Source: a virus
Reading direction: 5' to 3' (one strand)
Virus record (IMG/VR): IMGVR_UViG_3300044611_001318
Location: 40,179-104,178 of that record
DNA: 64,000 nt
The notes beneath the pieces were generated by a model. That model worked only from the letters and a program-made list of their open reading frames with translations, did not search any database and was not told the origin of the DNA. A program made the translations under genes and the position numbers. Shown here piece by piece: positions 20,073 to 28,209 of the stretch. How positions within the stretch are numbered: the stretch's first letter is position 1; each line of letters starts with the position of its first letter.

Positions 20073-22070
20073 ATGAGTTTCCCATATAAAAATCCAATAT
20101 CGTCTATCCAACTAAATGGAACACAAAGTGTACCAAGAAACAATACGTATGGTACTACTTTCAGTGTTAATAATACGGGTGGTTATATGGAGGTTTTCAG
20201 TTTATCTGACCTTTATTATACAATACCATCGGGAACAACGGGAAGTATTGAATATTCGGGTAATACTATTCCTATTGAGTTTACAAAAGGAACGGGAACA
20301 GCTTGGTCACCTGATGTAATTACTTTGGCTTCAGATAATATTTCATCAGGTAGAAGACGACTTGGTATGTTGGCTTATGTTTATGAGGTTGACCAAGTTT
20401 ACCAATATCATATTAATGATTACGAGACGTTATTTAATGCTGCGACTGCTAGTACGGGATGCGCTCAAGTATCTGATTTTGGAACAACGATAAATAATAA
20501 AACTGCTGCGGGTCAGTCGTTTATTAATTCTTGGACTGCTAACACTATTGAAGATGTTAGTGGTGCAACATATAGTACTGCGGCATGGAGAAAGTTTTCG
20601 ACAGGAACTGGAGGAGGTTCAGGATTTACGTCAGTTAGAATAAATAATGTTAGTCAATTTACGTCATCACCATATAGTTATATTAATTTTAGTGGTGTTA
20701 ATGTTGATATATCATCAGTTGGAAACAATACGATTGTATTATCGGCAAGTACTAGCGGAGGTGGTGGAGGAAGTGGTTCGTCAGGTAGTAGTGGTAGTTC
20801 AGGAACATCGGGAACTAATGGTAGTTCAGGTTCTAGCGGGATTAGTGGTTCTTCAGGTACTAGTGGTAGTTCAGGTTCTGCAGGAACATCGGGGAGTTCG
20901 GGTTCTACAGGTTCGTCAGGAACAAGTGGTAGTAGTGGAACTTCAGGTAGTTCTGGTACATCTGGTTCAAGTGGTAGTAGTGGTTCTTTAGGAACATCAG
21001 GAAGTAGTGGTACCTCAGGTAATGGTGGGTCATCGGGAACAAGTGGTTTAGATGGGATAAGTGGAACGTCAGGTTCTTCAGGGTCAAGTGGAAGTACTGG
21101 CTCTTCAGGAACTAGCGGAACATCAGGTTTAAGTGGTTCTTCAGGAACTTCAGGTAGTTCTGGTACATCAGGTTCATCGGGTAGTTCCGGTTCTGCCGGA
21201 ACATCAGGTACAGGATTTACCACAATCACAAGTCCGGGTAGTAATAGAGTATTAACATCTGATGGGACATCTAATGCTGCGGTTGCTCAGGCTAGAATGA
21301 CTTTTGATGGTACTACATTATCAGTTACAGGTAATACAAGTGTTAATGGTAATATAAGTACTACAGGTGTAACATCTTTTGGTAACGGAACATTTACAAA
21401 GGCGGGGTCAGCTACTGGTGATGTTCTTCTTGATAATAATAGTACAGATACTCCGGGTGTTTTGTTTTATTATGCTAATAATTCAAACTTTGGTATTGAT
21501 AGTTTTAATGGGTCATTTGATGTTCTAAGTGGACAGTTAGTTCGTATCACAAATAATTTAAATGAAGCAGGAGGTGCGGTAAAAATGGCTATAGATACCA
21601 CAGGTAATGTGGTATTTACAGGATTTATAAAGGCTAATGCGTGGAGAGCCGGTCAGGTAATTAACGATATTATTTTGAGTAATACTGAGGTAACTGTTAG
21701 TACTACAACTATAGCTACCAGTAATTCGGATACTGATTTTGTTACTTATAGTTATACACCATTAAGTTCTACAAGTTATTTAGTAATACATTATCATTTA
21801 GCATCTTTTGATTTTACTTCTGGTACAGGTAATGATTCATACATATCTAGAATAAAGGTTGATGGTGGTGAAATAACCTATTCAGTACAAAGCACGGTTA
21901 ATGGATTTCGTACAGGTGTTTTATTTCCATTAACGGGTAGATACACTAACTCTAATACTACCGCAAAATCGATAGTAGTTGCATGTCGTAGAAGTTTTGC
22001 GGATGATAATATCACAATAGTAAATTCATCTACTTCAATGTGGTTAAGAATAACAGAAGTTGCAAGATAA
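20073..22070 (+). CDS. Tail fibre protein with Gly-Ser/Thr collagen-like tract (fibre unit A)
   Basis: The product has 665 residues. Residues 1-225 form an N-terminal domain that is clearly paralogous to that of the giant fibre at 31515: PYKNPISSIQL against PYQNPISASQI, and ISSGRRRLGM against FSSGRRRLGM. Residues about 229-378 are Gly-X-Y triplets (GSSGTSG type). Residues 380-665 are a distal region with TGNTSVNGNISTTG shaft-type repeats and a beta-rich tip ending SMWLRITEVAR. The architecture (docking head, rod, shaft, tip) is that of a phage tail fibre, probably trimeric. The tip is a candidate receptor-binding domain. The gene ends with TAATG shared with the next gene. Confidence 0.8.
   Translation: MSFPYKNPISSIQLNGTQSVPRNNTYGTTFSVNNTGGYMEVFSLSDLYYTIPSGTTGSIEYSGNTIPIEFTKGTGTAWSPDVITLASDNISSGRRRLGMLAYVYEVDQVYQYHINDYETLFNAATASTGCAQVSDFGTTINNKTAAGQSFINSWTANTIEDVSGATYSTAAWRKFSTGTGGGSGFTSVRINNVSQFTSSPYSYINFSGVNVDISSVGNNTIVLSASTSGGGGGSGSSGSSGSSGTSGTNGSSGSSGISGSSGTSGSSGSAGTSGSSGSTGSSGTSGSSGTSGSSGTSGSSGSSGSLGTSGSSGTSGNGGSSGTSGLDGISGTSGSSGSSGSTGSSGTSGTSGLSGSSGTSGSSGTSGSSGSSGSAGTSGTGFTTITSPGSNRVLTSDGTSNAAVAQARMTFDGTTLSVTGNTSVNGNISTTGVTSFGNGTFTKAGSATGDVLLDNNSTDTPGVLFYYANNSNFGIDSFNGSFDVLSGQLVRITNNLNEAGGAVKMAIDTTGNVVFTGFIKANAWRAGQVINDIILSNTEVTVSTTTIATSNSDTDFVTYSYTPLSSTSYLVIHYHLASFDFTSGTGNDSYISRIKVDGGEITYSVQSTVNGFRTGVLFPLTGRYTNSNTTAKSIVVACRRSFADDNITIVNSSTSMWLRITEVAR
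20757..21206 (+). repeat. Gly-X-Y coding repeat, 9-base period, in fibre A
   Basis: About 50 tandem triplet-of-codon units encode Gly-X-Ser/Ala. The synonymous codons are scrambled, so the repeat is strong in protein but weak in DNA. It contains GLDGISGTSG, which recurs near the end of the giant tract at 38074. Confidence 0.85.
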
Positions 22071-23917
22071 TGCCAATCCCACCGAATAAAATAAAATACT
22101 CAACGTCCTTTCATCCTAATACGATTAAAGTTAAGGATTGGGTTTTGGGTATTAATGAAGGTGCGGAATACGGGCCAACAAGTGTTACAGGATTTTGGAA
22201 TTCTATTATACCACCATCAGGTGGTTATACCATGTATGGAAACAAGGCAGTTGCTGGACCATCCATAGTGGTTGCTCAAAACGACTCAGAACTTATTGGT
22301 TTTACACAAGGATTTGCGGGACAAACATTTAATACTGCTAACGAAGCGTTAGGATGGTACACAGGACAAACAGGTCTTATTTGTGTTAACCTTGATTACC
22401 CTGATATTATAACTGACGGATTAACATTATTACTTGATGCTGGTTATGTTTCATCATACCCAAGAAGTGGTTCACGATGGGATGATTTAAGTTTTAGTGG
22501 TAACAACGGAACACTAATTAATACTCCAACATTCAATTCAAGTAACAACGGATACCTCACATTTAACGGAAGTAATCAATATGTTAATGTTGCAGGTACT
22601 CCTGTTGGAATAACGGCATATACCAAAAACATTTGGTTTTATCTAAACTCAACGGCTGATAATAATTTATTAAGTAGTGATACTGGTGGACACTTTATGT
22701 TCTTTGCAGGTTCAAATAAATTATATTGTGGACATTCTGATTGGGGTAATTATACGGTTTTCCCATCGGTCACTAACTTTAGTAATGGGGTGTGGTATAA
22801 TGCGTGTGTAACTTTTGATACCATAAATGGATTTGTATTGTATGTTAATGGTGTTCAGGATAGTACATACACCACTCAAAAGACACCTATAGGGGGTAAT
22901 GGTTCAACAAGGATAGGAGCGTTTGGTGATGGAGGTAATCTATTAAATGGTAGGGTTTCAGTTGCTATGACTTACAATAGAGTATTAAGTTCTACTGAAG
23001 TATTAAAAAATTACAATTCATTTTCGTCAAGATTTATTTCACCATCACCTACTCCGACAACAACAATAACCCCTACACCTACAATGACAGTTACCCCGAC
23101 GATAACTCCAACAAATACTCAAACACCGACAAATACAATTACTCCAACACCTTCCATAACTCCGACTAGAACTGTAACACCTACCCAAACACAGACACCG
23201 ACAAATACGATTACTCCAACACCAACAAGTGTGGGTGGGGTAATTAGTGGTAATTTATTTATGAAGTTAGATGCTACTAATTATGTTAGTGGTACTTGGA
23301 CTGATGAAACGGGAAATGGAAATAATGCAACTATTAATGGTGCCACTTGGTTGTCTACTGACGGAGGTATTTTTGATTTAAATGGGACTAGTAATACAAT
23401 AAGTATACCTCATACTGCTAATCTTAGTTTAAATACTACAACCCAAAGAACAATACAAGTTTGGGTTAAATTTGACGTTTTACCTAGTTCAGGTCAACAA
23501 GTTCCGGTCTTTGGAAAACTATCCAGTTCATTTGGATTTGATGGGTATTGGGGTGGGTTATTCTCGAATGCTGGCGTTGTGAGGGTAGTTACAAATGGAA
23601 CGGGGGTTCAAAAAATATCCGACTCTACGTTAACCGTTTCAATTAATACTTGGTATTTATTTACATTTGTTTCACGAATTACCTCAACTGCTAATACCAC
23701 CAAAGTGTATATTAATAATACCGAATATATAACAACCGCTCATGGTACTGATACATATAGTGAAACTAACCCTCTTTATTTGGGTTACATTGGTACTGGT
23801 ATATCATCACTTTATTTAAATGGTAAAATAGGTGCCTGTTATTTTTATACCACAGGATTAACCGCCAGTGATGTAACAACAAACTATAATAATACTAAAT
23901 CAAAATATGGATTATAA
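22070..23917 (+). CDS. Tail adhesin with two LamG/concanavalin-like domains
   Basis: The product has 615 residues from ATG 22070, which overlaps the preceding stop by one base; an upstream GTG at 22040 is less likely. Residues 1-105 form an N-terminal domain of unknown type. Residues about 110-320 and 395-612 are two laminin-G/concanavalin-A-like jelly rolls, recognisable by GYLTFNGSNQYVNV, VLYVNGVQDSTY and GRVSVAMTYNRVLSSTEV in the first, and TNTISIPHTANLSLN, KVYINNTEY and GKIGACYFYTTGLTASDV in the second. A Thr-Pro-rich linker (residues about 324-386) joins them. Such jelly rolls bind glycans, so this is likely a host-polysaccharide-binding tail protein. Confidence 0.8.
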   Translation: MPIPPNKIKYSTSFHPNTIKVKDWVLGINEGAEYGPTSVTGFWNSIIPPSGGYTMYGNKAVAGPSIVVAQNDSELIGFTQGFAGQTFNTANEALGWYTGQTGLICVNLDYPDIITDGLTLLLDAGYVSSYPRSGSRWDDLSFSGNNGTLINTPTFNSSNNGYLTFNGSNQYVNVAGTPVGITAYTKNIWFYLNSTADNNLLSSDTGGHFMFFAGSNKLYCGHSDWGNYTVFPSVTNFSNGVWYNACVTFDTINGFVLYVNGVQDSTYTTQKTPIGGNGSTRIGAFGDGGNLLNGRVSVAMTYNRVLSSTEVLKNYNSFSSRFISPSPTPTTTITPTPTMTVTPTITPTNTQTPTNTITPTPSITPTRTVTPTQTQTPTNTITPTPTSVGGVISGNLFMKLDATNYVSGTWTDETGNGNNATINGATWLSTDGGIFDLNGTSNTISIPHTANLSLNTTTQRTIQVWVKFDVLPSSGQQVPVFGKLSSSFGFDGYWGGLFSNAGVVRVVTNGTGVQKISDSTLTVSINTWYLFTFVSRITSTANTTKVYINNTEYITTAHGTDTYSETNPLYLGYIGTGISSLYLNGKIGACYFYTTGLTASDVTTNYNNTKSKYGL

Positions 23918-23922
23918 ATAAA

Positions 23923-24786
23923 ATGGCAACATCACGACCTTTTGCATATAATACAGGCTCAACAATTTCAGGGACAGAACAAGTTGGAAGTATTGCTATT
24001 GGATACCCAACAAGTGGTTTTACATCCACAGGTTTAAGATGGTGGAATGGGCCTGATGAAGATTTGGGATATGTTATTGCTCACACCGTACCGTCAGGAA
24101 CACAACCAAATCCTGTTGGAGTTCCTGCTTATATCGGTTTTTGGAGAACACCAAGTAAGACAGATAATAACTTTATTAGTTTATCTCAGTATGTATCAAG
24201 TTTTACCGGAACACCACAAACATTTGCAAGTGCTTCAGCGGCTAAGACATGGTTAAACTCGGCGGGATATTGGACATCTTGGGATTTAAGTTATACTGCA
24301 GGAGTATTTAAAACAACTTATAGTGGGTACTTTAATGATAATGTTAATTTCTTTGCAACCGCAACTCCCGCATCAGTAGGTGGAAATCCTGCGACTTCAG
24401 TACAAACCACCGAGATAACAGAACCCCCAACCAGTGACGGTGAGAATTTCAGTTGTCAATGGTTAGGTTATTTCAAACCAACTACTACAGAAACTTACAC
24501 ATTCTTTACTTCATCTGATGATGCTTCCTATGTTTGGGTTGGTAGTAATAGTATTTCAGGATTTACAACAACAAACTCAACAGTTAATAACGGTGGATTA
24601 CATGGGACACAAGAACGTTCAGGTACAATTGCCTTAACTGCTGGTACATATTATCCGTTACGAGTACAATTTGGAGAACTAAGTGGTGGTGACGTGATGA
24701 CTTTTAGTTATTCAACTCCGACTATAACAAAAACAACCAACGTAACAGGTTTAATTTTTTATAATTTGGTAACAAGCGGATTTTAA
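23923..24786 (+). CDS. Tail adhesin with PA14-like domain
   Basis: The product has 287 residues. Residues 1-130 are an N-terminal domain (AYNTGSTISGTEQVGSIAIG) of a type frequent in tail-associated proteins. Residues about 150-285 match a PA14/GLEYA-type carbohydrate-binding fold: CQWLGYFKPTTTETYTFFTS, SSDDASYVWVG, then LTAGTYYPLRVQFGELSGGD. PA14 domains bind sugars in adhesins and glycosidases. It follows the LamG adhesin by 5 bases and is the last gene before the glycosyltransferase operon. It probably forms another receptor- or glycan-binding tip. Confidence 0.75.
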   Translation: MATSRPFAYNTGSTISGTEQVGSIAIGYPTSGFTSTGLRWWNGPDEDLGYVIAHTVPSGTQPNPVGVPAYIGFWRTPSKTDNNFISLSQYVSSFTGTPQTFASASAAKTWLNSAGYWTSWDLSYTAGVFKTTYSGYFNDNVNFFATATPASVGGNPATSVQTTEITEPPTSDGENFSCQWLGYFKPTTTETYTFFTSSDDASYVWVGSNSISGFTTTNSTVNNGGLHGTQERSGTIALTAGTYYPLRVQFGELSGGDVMTFSYSTPTITKTTNVTGLIFYNLVTSGF

Positions 24787-24812
24787 AAACTAAAACTTAT
24801 TAATTTATTTCT

Positions 24813-24842
24813 TTAATTTTTATTTAAAATTAATACTTTTTG
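24813..24842 (+). terminator. Weak AT-only hairpin with T run, possible terminator
   Basis: TTAATTTT (24813-24820) can pair with AAAATTAA (24826-24833) around a 5-base loop, followed by TACTTTTTG. The stem has no G-C pairs, so termination would be weak. It lies in the 70-base gap between the adhesin genes and the glycosyltransferase genes; nothing else is evident in this gap. Confidence 0.25.
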
Positions 24843-24856
24843 TGTAAAACATTTAC

Positions 24857-26101
24857 ATGAAAATTTTTATACAAGTTGCCTCTTACAGAGACCCCCAACT
24901 AATCCCAACTATACAGTCAGCATTGGAAAATGCTAAACGACCTGAAAACTTAGTTTTTGGTATTGCTCGTCAGTTTCATCCTGATGATAATTTTGATAAT
25001 TTAGATGAATATAGGAATGATGAAAGATTTAGAATAATCGATATTCCATACACCGAATCCAAAGGAGCTTGTTGGGCAAGAAATCAAATACAACAAGTAT
25101 ATGGTAAGGAAACTTACACTCTTCAAATTGACTCACACATGAGGTTTGCTCAAAATTGGGATGATGAGATGATTAAGATGGTTAAACAACTTCAAAAGAA
25201 AGGATATAAGAAACCTTTATTAACAGGTTATGTTTCATCCTTTGACCCTGACAATGACCCCAACCTACGTGTTAACGAACCATGGAGAATGGCGTTTGAT
25301 AGATTTATTCCTGAAGGTGCGGTTTTCTTTTTACCTGAAACAATTCCTGGTTGGCAAAATTTAACTGAACCTGTTACCGCAAGATTTTACTCGGCTCACT
25401 TCTGTTTTACTCTTGGAAAATTTGCTAAAGAAGTTCAACACGACCCTGAGTTTTATTTTCATGGTGAAGAGATTTCAATCGCTGCAAGAGCATACACTCA
25501 TGGATATGATTTATTCCACCCACATAAAGTTTTAATTTGGCATGAATATACTCGTAAGGGTAGAACTAAACAATGGGATGACGATAAACAATGGGTTGAT
25601 AAGAATAATTTTGCTCATAAGAAAAATCGTTCTCTATTCGGTATGGATGGTGAGGAAGATATGAATCACGGGAAGTATGGGTTTGGTAAAGTTAGAACTT
25701 TAAGAGATTATGAAAAATATTCAGGTCTTTTATTTTCAAAGAGAGCCGTTCAACAATATACGTTAGATAAAGGTTATCCACCAAATCCAAATAACTTCAA
25801 TTCAGAAGAAGAATGGTTAAAGTCATTTACATCGGTATTCAAACATTGTATTGATATTGGGTTTACTCAAGTACCTGAAAAGGATTATGACTTTTGGGTT
25901 GTTGCGTTCCATAATGAATTAGATGAAACCATTTACAGACAAGATGCTGATAAAGGTGAGGTTGATAGAATGTTAAGAGACCCTGATGGTTATTGTAAAG
26001 TTTGGAGAGAGTTCTTAACTGATTCAAAACCTAAATATTGGGTTGTTTGGCCTCACTCGGAATCTAAAGGATGGTGTGATAGAATAACAGGAAATTTATA
26101 A
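24857..26101 (+). CDS. Glycosyltransferase, GlcNAc-transferase (Skp1/Gnt1-like) family
   Basis: The protein has 414 residues. The N-terminus (IFIQVASYRDPQLIPTIQSA, then KGACWARNQIQQVYGKETY and LQIDSHMRFAQNWDDEMI) is characteristic of the family that includes the Dictyostelium Skp1 hydroxyproline GlcNAc-transferase (Gnt1) and bacterial relatives. It is a GT-A fold enzyme in which the D-S-H motif coordinates metal and sugar nucleotide. Further hallmarks are FYFHGEEISIAARAYTHGYD and IWHEYTR. It would transfer a sugar from a nucleotide donor to a protein or glycan in the cytoplasm. It is the first of five glycosyltransferase genes with gaps or overlaps of at most a few bases, sandwiched between tail-fibre genes, which suggests a virion or fibre substrate. 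Confidence 0.85.
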   Translation: MKIFIQVASYRDPQLIPTIQSALENAKRPENLVFGIARQFHPDDNFDNLDEYRNDERFRIIDIPYTESKGACWARNQIQQVYGKETYTLQIDSHMRFAQNWDDEMIKMVKQLQKKGYKKPLLTGYVSSFDPDNDPNLRVNEPWRMAFDRFIPEGAVFFLPETIPGWQNLTEPVTARFYSAHFCFTLGKFAKEVQHDPEFYFHGEEISIAARAYTHGYDLFHPHKVLIWHEYTRKGRTKQWDDDKQWVDKNNFAHKKNRSLFGMDGEEDMNHGKYGFGKVRTLRDYEKYSGLLFSKRAVQQYTLDKGYPPNPNNFNSEEEWLKSFTSVFKHCIDIGFTQVPEKDYDFWVVAFHNELDETIYRQDADKGEVDRMLRDPDGYCKVWREFLTDSKPKYWVVWPHSESKGWCDRITGNL

Positions 26102-26104
26102 GAT

Positions 26105-26815
26105 ATGAAATTTACATTTGCTACTTTTTGTTTTGGTGAAAGATATTATAACCAAGTTAATAGATTTATTGGTGATATCGTAGAATCGGATTATAAAACA
26201 AATTTGGTTGTTATTACCGATGACCCAAGTAAGATTAATAATCAAGAATTTGTTCACACTTTCAACATTAATGATTTTAATCCAAATTATTTGGAGTATG
26301 CTAAAAACTACTATGATTTTGATTTTTCAGTTAAGAGATATTCGTTAAGAGCTGCTTTAAGTATTGGTTTTACTAAAATGATTTTAGTTGATTGTGATAT
26401 GAGAGTTAACCCATCTTTCTTTAATGAAGAAAAGATTTTAGGAGCGTTTGATGAGAATTGTTTATCAGGGCCAGTAACATATAATTTTAACGAACAAGTT
26501 CATACCAATAGTGAATTAGGTAGACGATTACTTGAGTATGAAAAGTATTTCAATCATGAGGTTAATAAAGATAAGTTGGAGGTTATGCCTGAAGATTGTA
26601 TCCAATACTTGAGTATTGATGAAGATAAGTTTAATAGTTTTTTAGATACTTGGGACAAGTGTATCGAATATAAAAAAGAAAAAGGTTTGAGAAACATACC
26701 CGCAGGTAACATAGACGAGATGTGTTTCTCGGCGTTATCTAATGGAATTGAAATAAAAAATAACGCTTATAAAGCATCAAATATAATATACGCAGAACAT
26801 GACAAATGGTACTAA
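26105..26815 (+). CDS. GT-A type glycosyltransferase
   Basis: The protein has 236 residues. It opens with MKFTFATFCFGERYYNQVN, typical of small glycosyltransferases with an N-terminal nucleotide-binding beta strand. It contains MILVDCDMRVNPSFF at about residues 97-111, where DCD fits the DxD metal and sugar-nucleotide motif. The late segment AGNIDEMCFSALSNGIEI resembles the acceptor-side region of GT-A enzymes. Donor and acceptor are unknown. It overlaps the next gene by 17 bases, so the operon is translationally coupled. Confidence 0.7.
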   Translation: MKFTFATFCFGERYYNQVNRFIGDIVESDYKTNLVVITDDPSKINNQEFVHTFNINDFNPNYLEYAKNYYDFDFSVKRYSLRAALSIGFTKMILVDCDMRVNPSFFNEEKILGAFDENCLSGPVTYNFNEQVHTNSELGRRLLEYEKYFNHEVNKDKLEVMPEDCIQYLSIDEDKFNSFLDTWDKCIEYKKEKGLRNIPAGNIDEMCFSALSNGIEIKNNAYKASNIIYAEHDKWY

Positions 26816-27653
26816 AATAATTTCAGCAATTTATGAATTAAAATATGTTGAAGGGATTAATAGTGAAAGATATAAAAATTTTCCATTATTGGTTGCAACG
26901 ATTAAAAACATAATTTATCCTGAATATCGTTACGTAATTTATACTGACCAAAATTCATATGATAAGTTTAATTTAAAGTATGAATTTAATTTCCCAAATG
27001 TTGAATTTAAATTTAAAGAATTAAATACATCTGAAACTTGTGAATTAATTGACAGAATTAGAACTCAAGAATTATCAGGTGGAATTAACTATGATAGAAT
27101 TTATTGTGTAAACAATTATTTGGAAGTTGTTTTAAATAAACTTCAATTCTTAATTGATGAGTCACATGATTGTGATAATATCTTTTGGATTGATGCTGGT
27201 TTGATTGGAACATCTTGTCATGACGGGTGGAGAGATTATATGGCTCCGTTAATTAACTCAAAAAACTTTTTGGATAAGGTGGTTGATAAGATAAATCAAC
27301 ATGGATTTATCCATTTAAAAGGTAATTCAATTGTCATGAATTATGAAACGGTTGCTAAGTTTAACGACCTATTTGGTGTTGAATTAAAGGTTGTTCCTGG
27401 ATGTCTATTTGGTGGAACATCAGAAAAAGTTAGACATATTTTAGACGGATATTTAGACATTTTTAATCAATACTTAACCACACATAACCAACTTATTAGT
27501 GAACAAGAGGTTCTTACGGCTATTACAGGTAAACATTCGGATGAATGTCACGCTTTTGAATTTGGTGATTGGTTAGACTTACAAAAAGCGTTTTTAGACA
27601 TTTTAGACATTTATGATGAGACAAAATATGTAAGGGAGAAGTGTTATGTTTAG
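26799..27653 (+). CDS. HtrL/YibB-like putative glycosyltransferase
   Basis: The product has 284 residues. It carries the segments YRYVIYTDQNSYDKF and NIFWIDAGLIGT, and later GCLFGGTSEKV, which match the HtrL/YibB family associated with surface-polysaccharide synthesis loci. W-I-D-A-G-L occupies the place of the DxD motif. The same signature occurs in the N-terminal half of the fifth gene of this operon (FWIDAGLTNT), so the two are paralogous. Its role is inferred from family and context. Both ends overlap neighbouring genes by 8-17 bases. Confidence 0.7.
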   Translation: MTNGTKIISAIYELKYVEGINSERYKNFPLLVATIKNIIYPEYRYVIYTDQNSYDKFNLKYEFNFPNVEFKFKELNTSETCELIDRIRTQELSGGINYDRIYCVNNYLEVVLNKLQFLIDESHDCDNIFWIDAGLIGTSCHDGWRDYMAPLINSKNFLDKVVDKINQHGFIHLKGNSIVMNYETVAKFNDLFGVELKVVPGCLFGGTSEKVRHILDGYLDIFNQYLTTHNQLISEQEVLTAITGKHSDECHAFEFGDWLDLQKAFLDILDIYDETKYVREKCYV

Positions 27654-28209
27654 TCTTAACATTGTTTGTACTTCAATTGGGAGAGAAACTCTACCAAGAT
27701 TAATTGAGTCATTCAAAGACCAATTAGACCCAACAGATATTTTTACAATAATCTCAGATATTAATCACGACTTTGTTTCAGAAGTATTATCAAGATATGA
27801 GTTTAAATTCAAAGTTAATCACATATTAAATCAAGGGGAACAAAAATGGAAATACGGACATCCGTTAATTAATGAAAACATTAATTCATTAGAAGGTGAT
27901 TTTATAATGTTTGCCGATGATGATGATAGATACACTGAAGACGCATTTAAAGTAATCAAAGAAACTATTAAAGATAAAAACAAATTATACATATTCAAAC
28001 ACAATTGGTTAGGTGATATTAATTGGAGATTAAAAGATTTCACAAGAGGTAATGTAGGGAAATGTATGGGAGTGATTCCAAACACACATAATTTACCGAT
28101 GTTCCAAGAAGATGTTTTTGGGGATGTTATTTTTTATGAAGAGATAGGTCAAATGTTTGAAAGTGAATTTGTTGATTACATAATCTATAAAGTTAGACAT
28201 ACGGAATGA
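27646..28209 (+). CDS. Family 2-like glycosyltransferase
   Basis: This 187-residue protein is short for a GT2 enzyme. It shows LNIVCTSIGRETLPRLIESF at the N-terminus and GDFIMFADDDDRYTEDAF at about residues 84-101, where the acidic cluster serves as the DxD metal-binding motif of a GT-A fold. The acceptor-binding C-terminal part is minimal. Start ATG 27646 overlaps the previous gene by 8 bases, and its stop overlaps the next start (ATGA). Confidence 0.75.
   Translation: MFSLNIVCTSIGRETLPRLIESFKDQLDPTDIFTIISDINHDFVSEVLSRYEFKFKVNHILNQGEQKWKYGHPLINENINSLEGDFIMFADDDDRYTEDAFKVIKETIKDKNKLYIFKHNWLGDINWRLKDFTRGNVGKCMGVIPNTHNLPMFQEDVFGDVIFYEEIGQMFESEFVDYIIYKVRHTE

Noticed and set aside
20678-21229. 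183-codon Pro/Glu-rich ORF on the minus strand
   Set aside because: Antisense of the shorter Gly-X-Y tract in the 20073 fibre gene.
23913-23920. TATAAATA, identical to the T4 late promoter core, before ATG 23923
   Set aside because: It overlaps the stop codon of the preceding gene, leaves only 2 bases before the ATG, and is a single occurrence in this position; the recurring element here is TATTTAT/TAATTAT.
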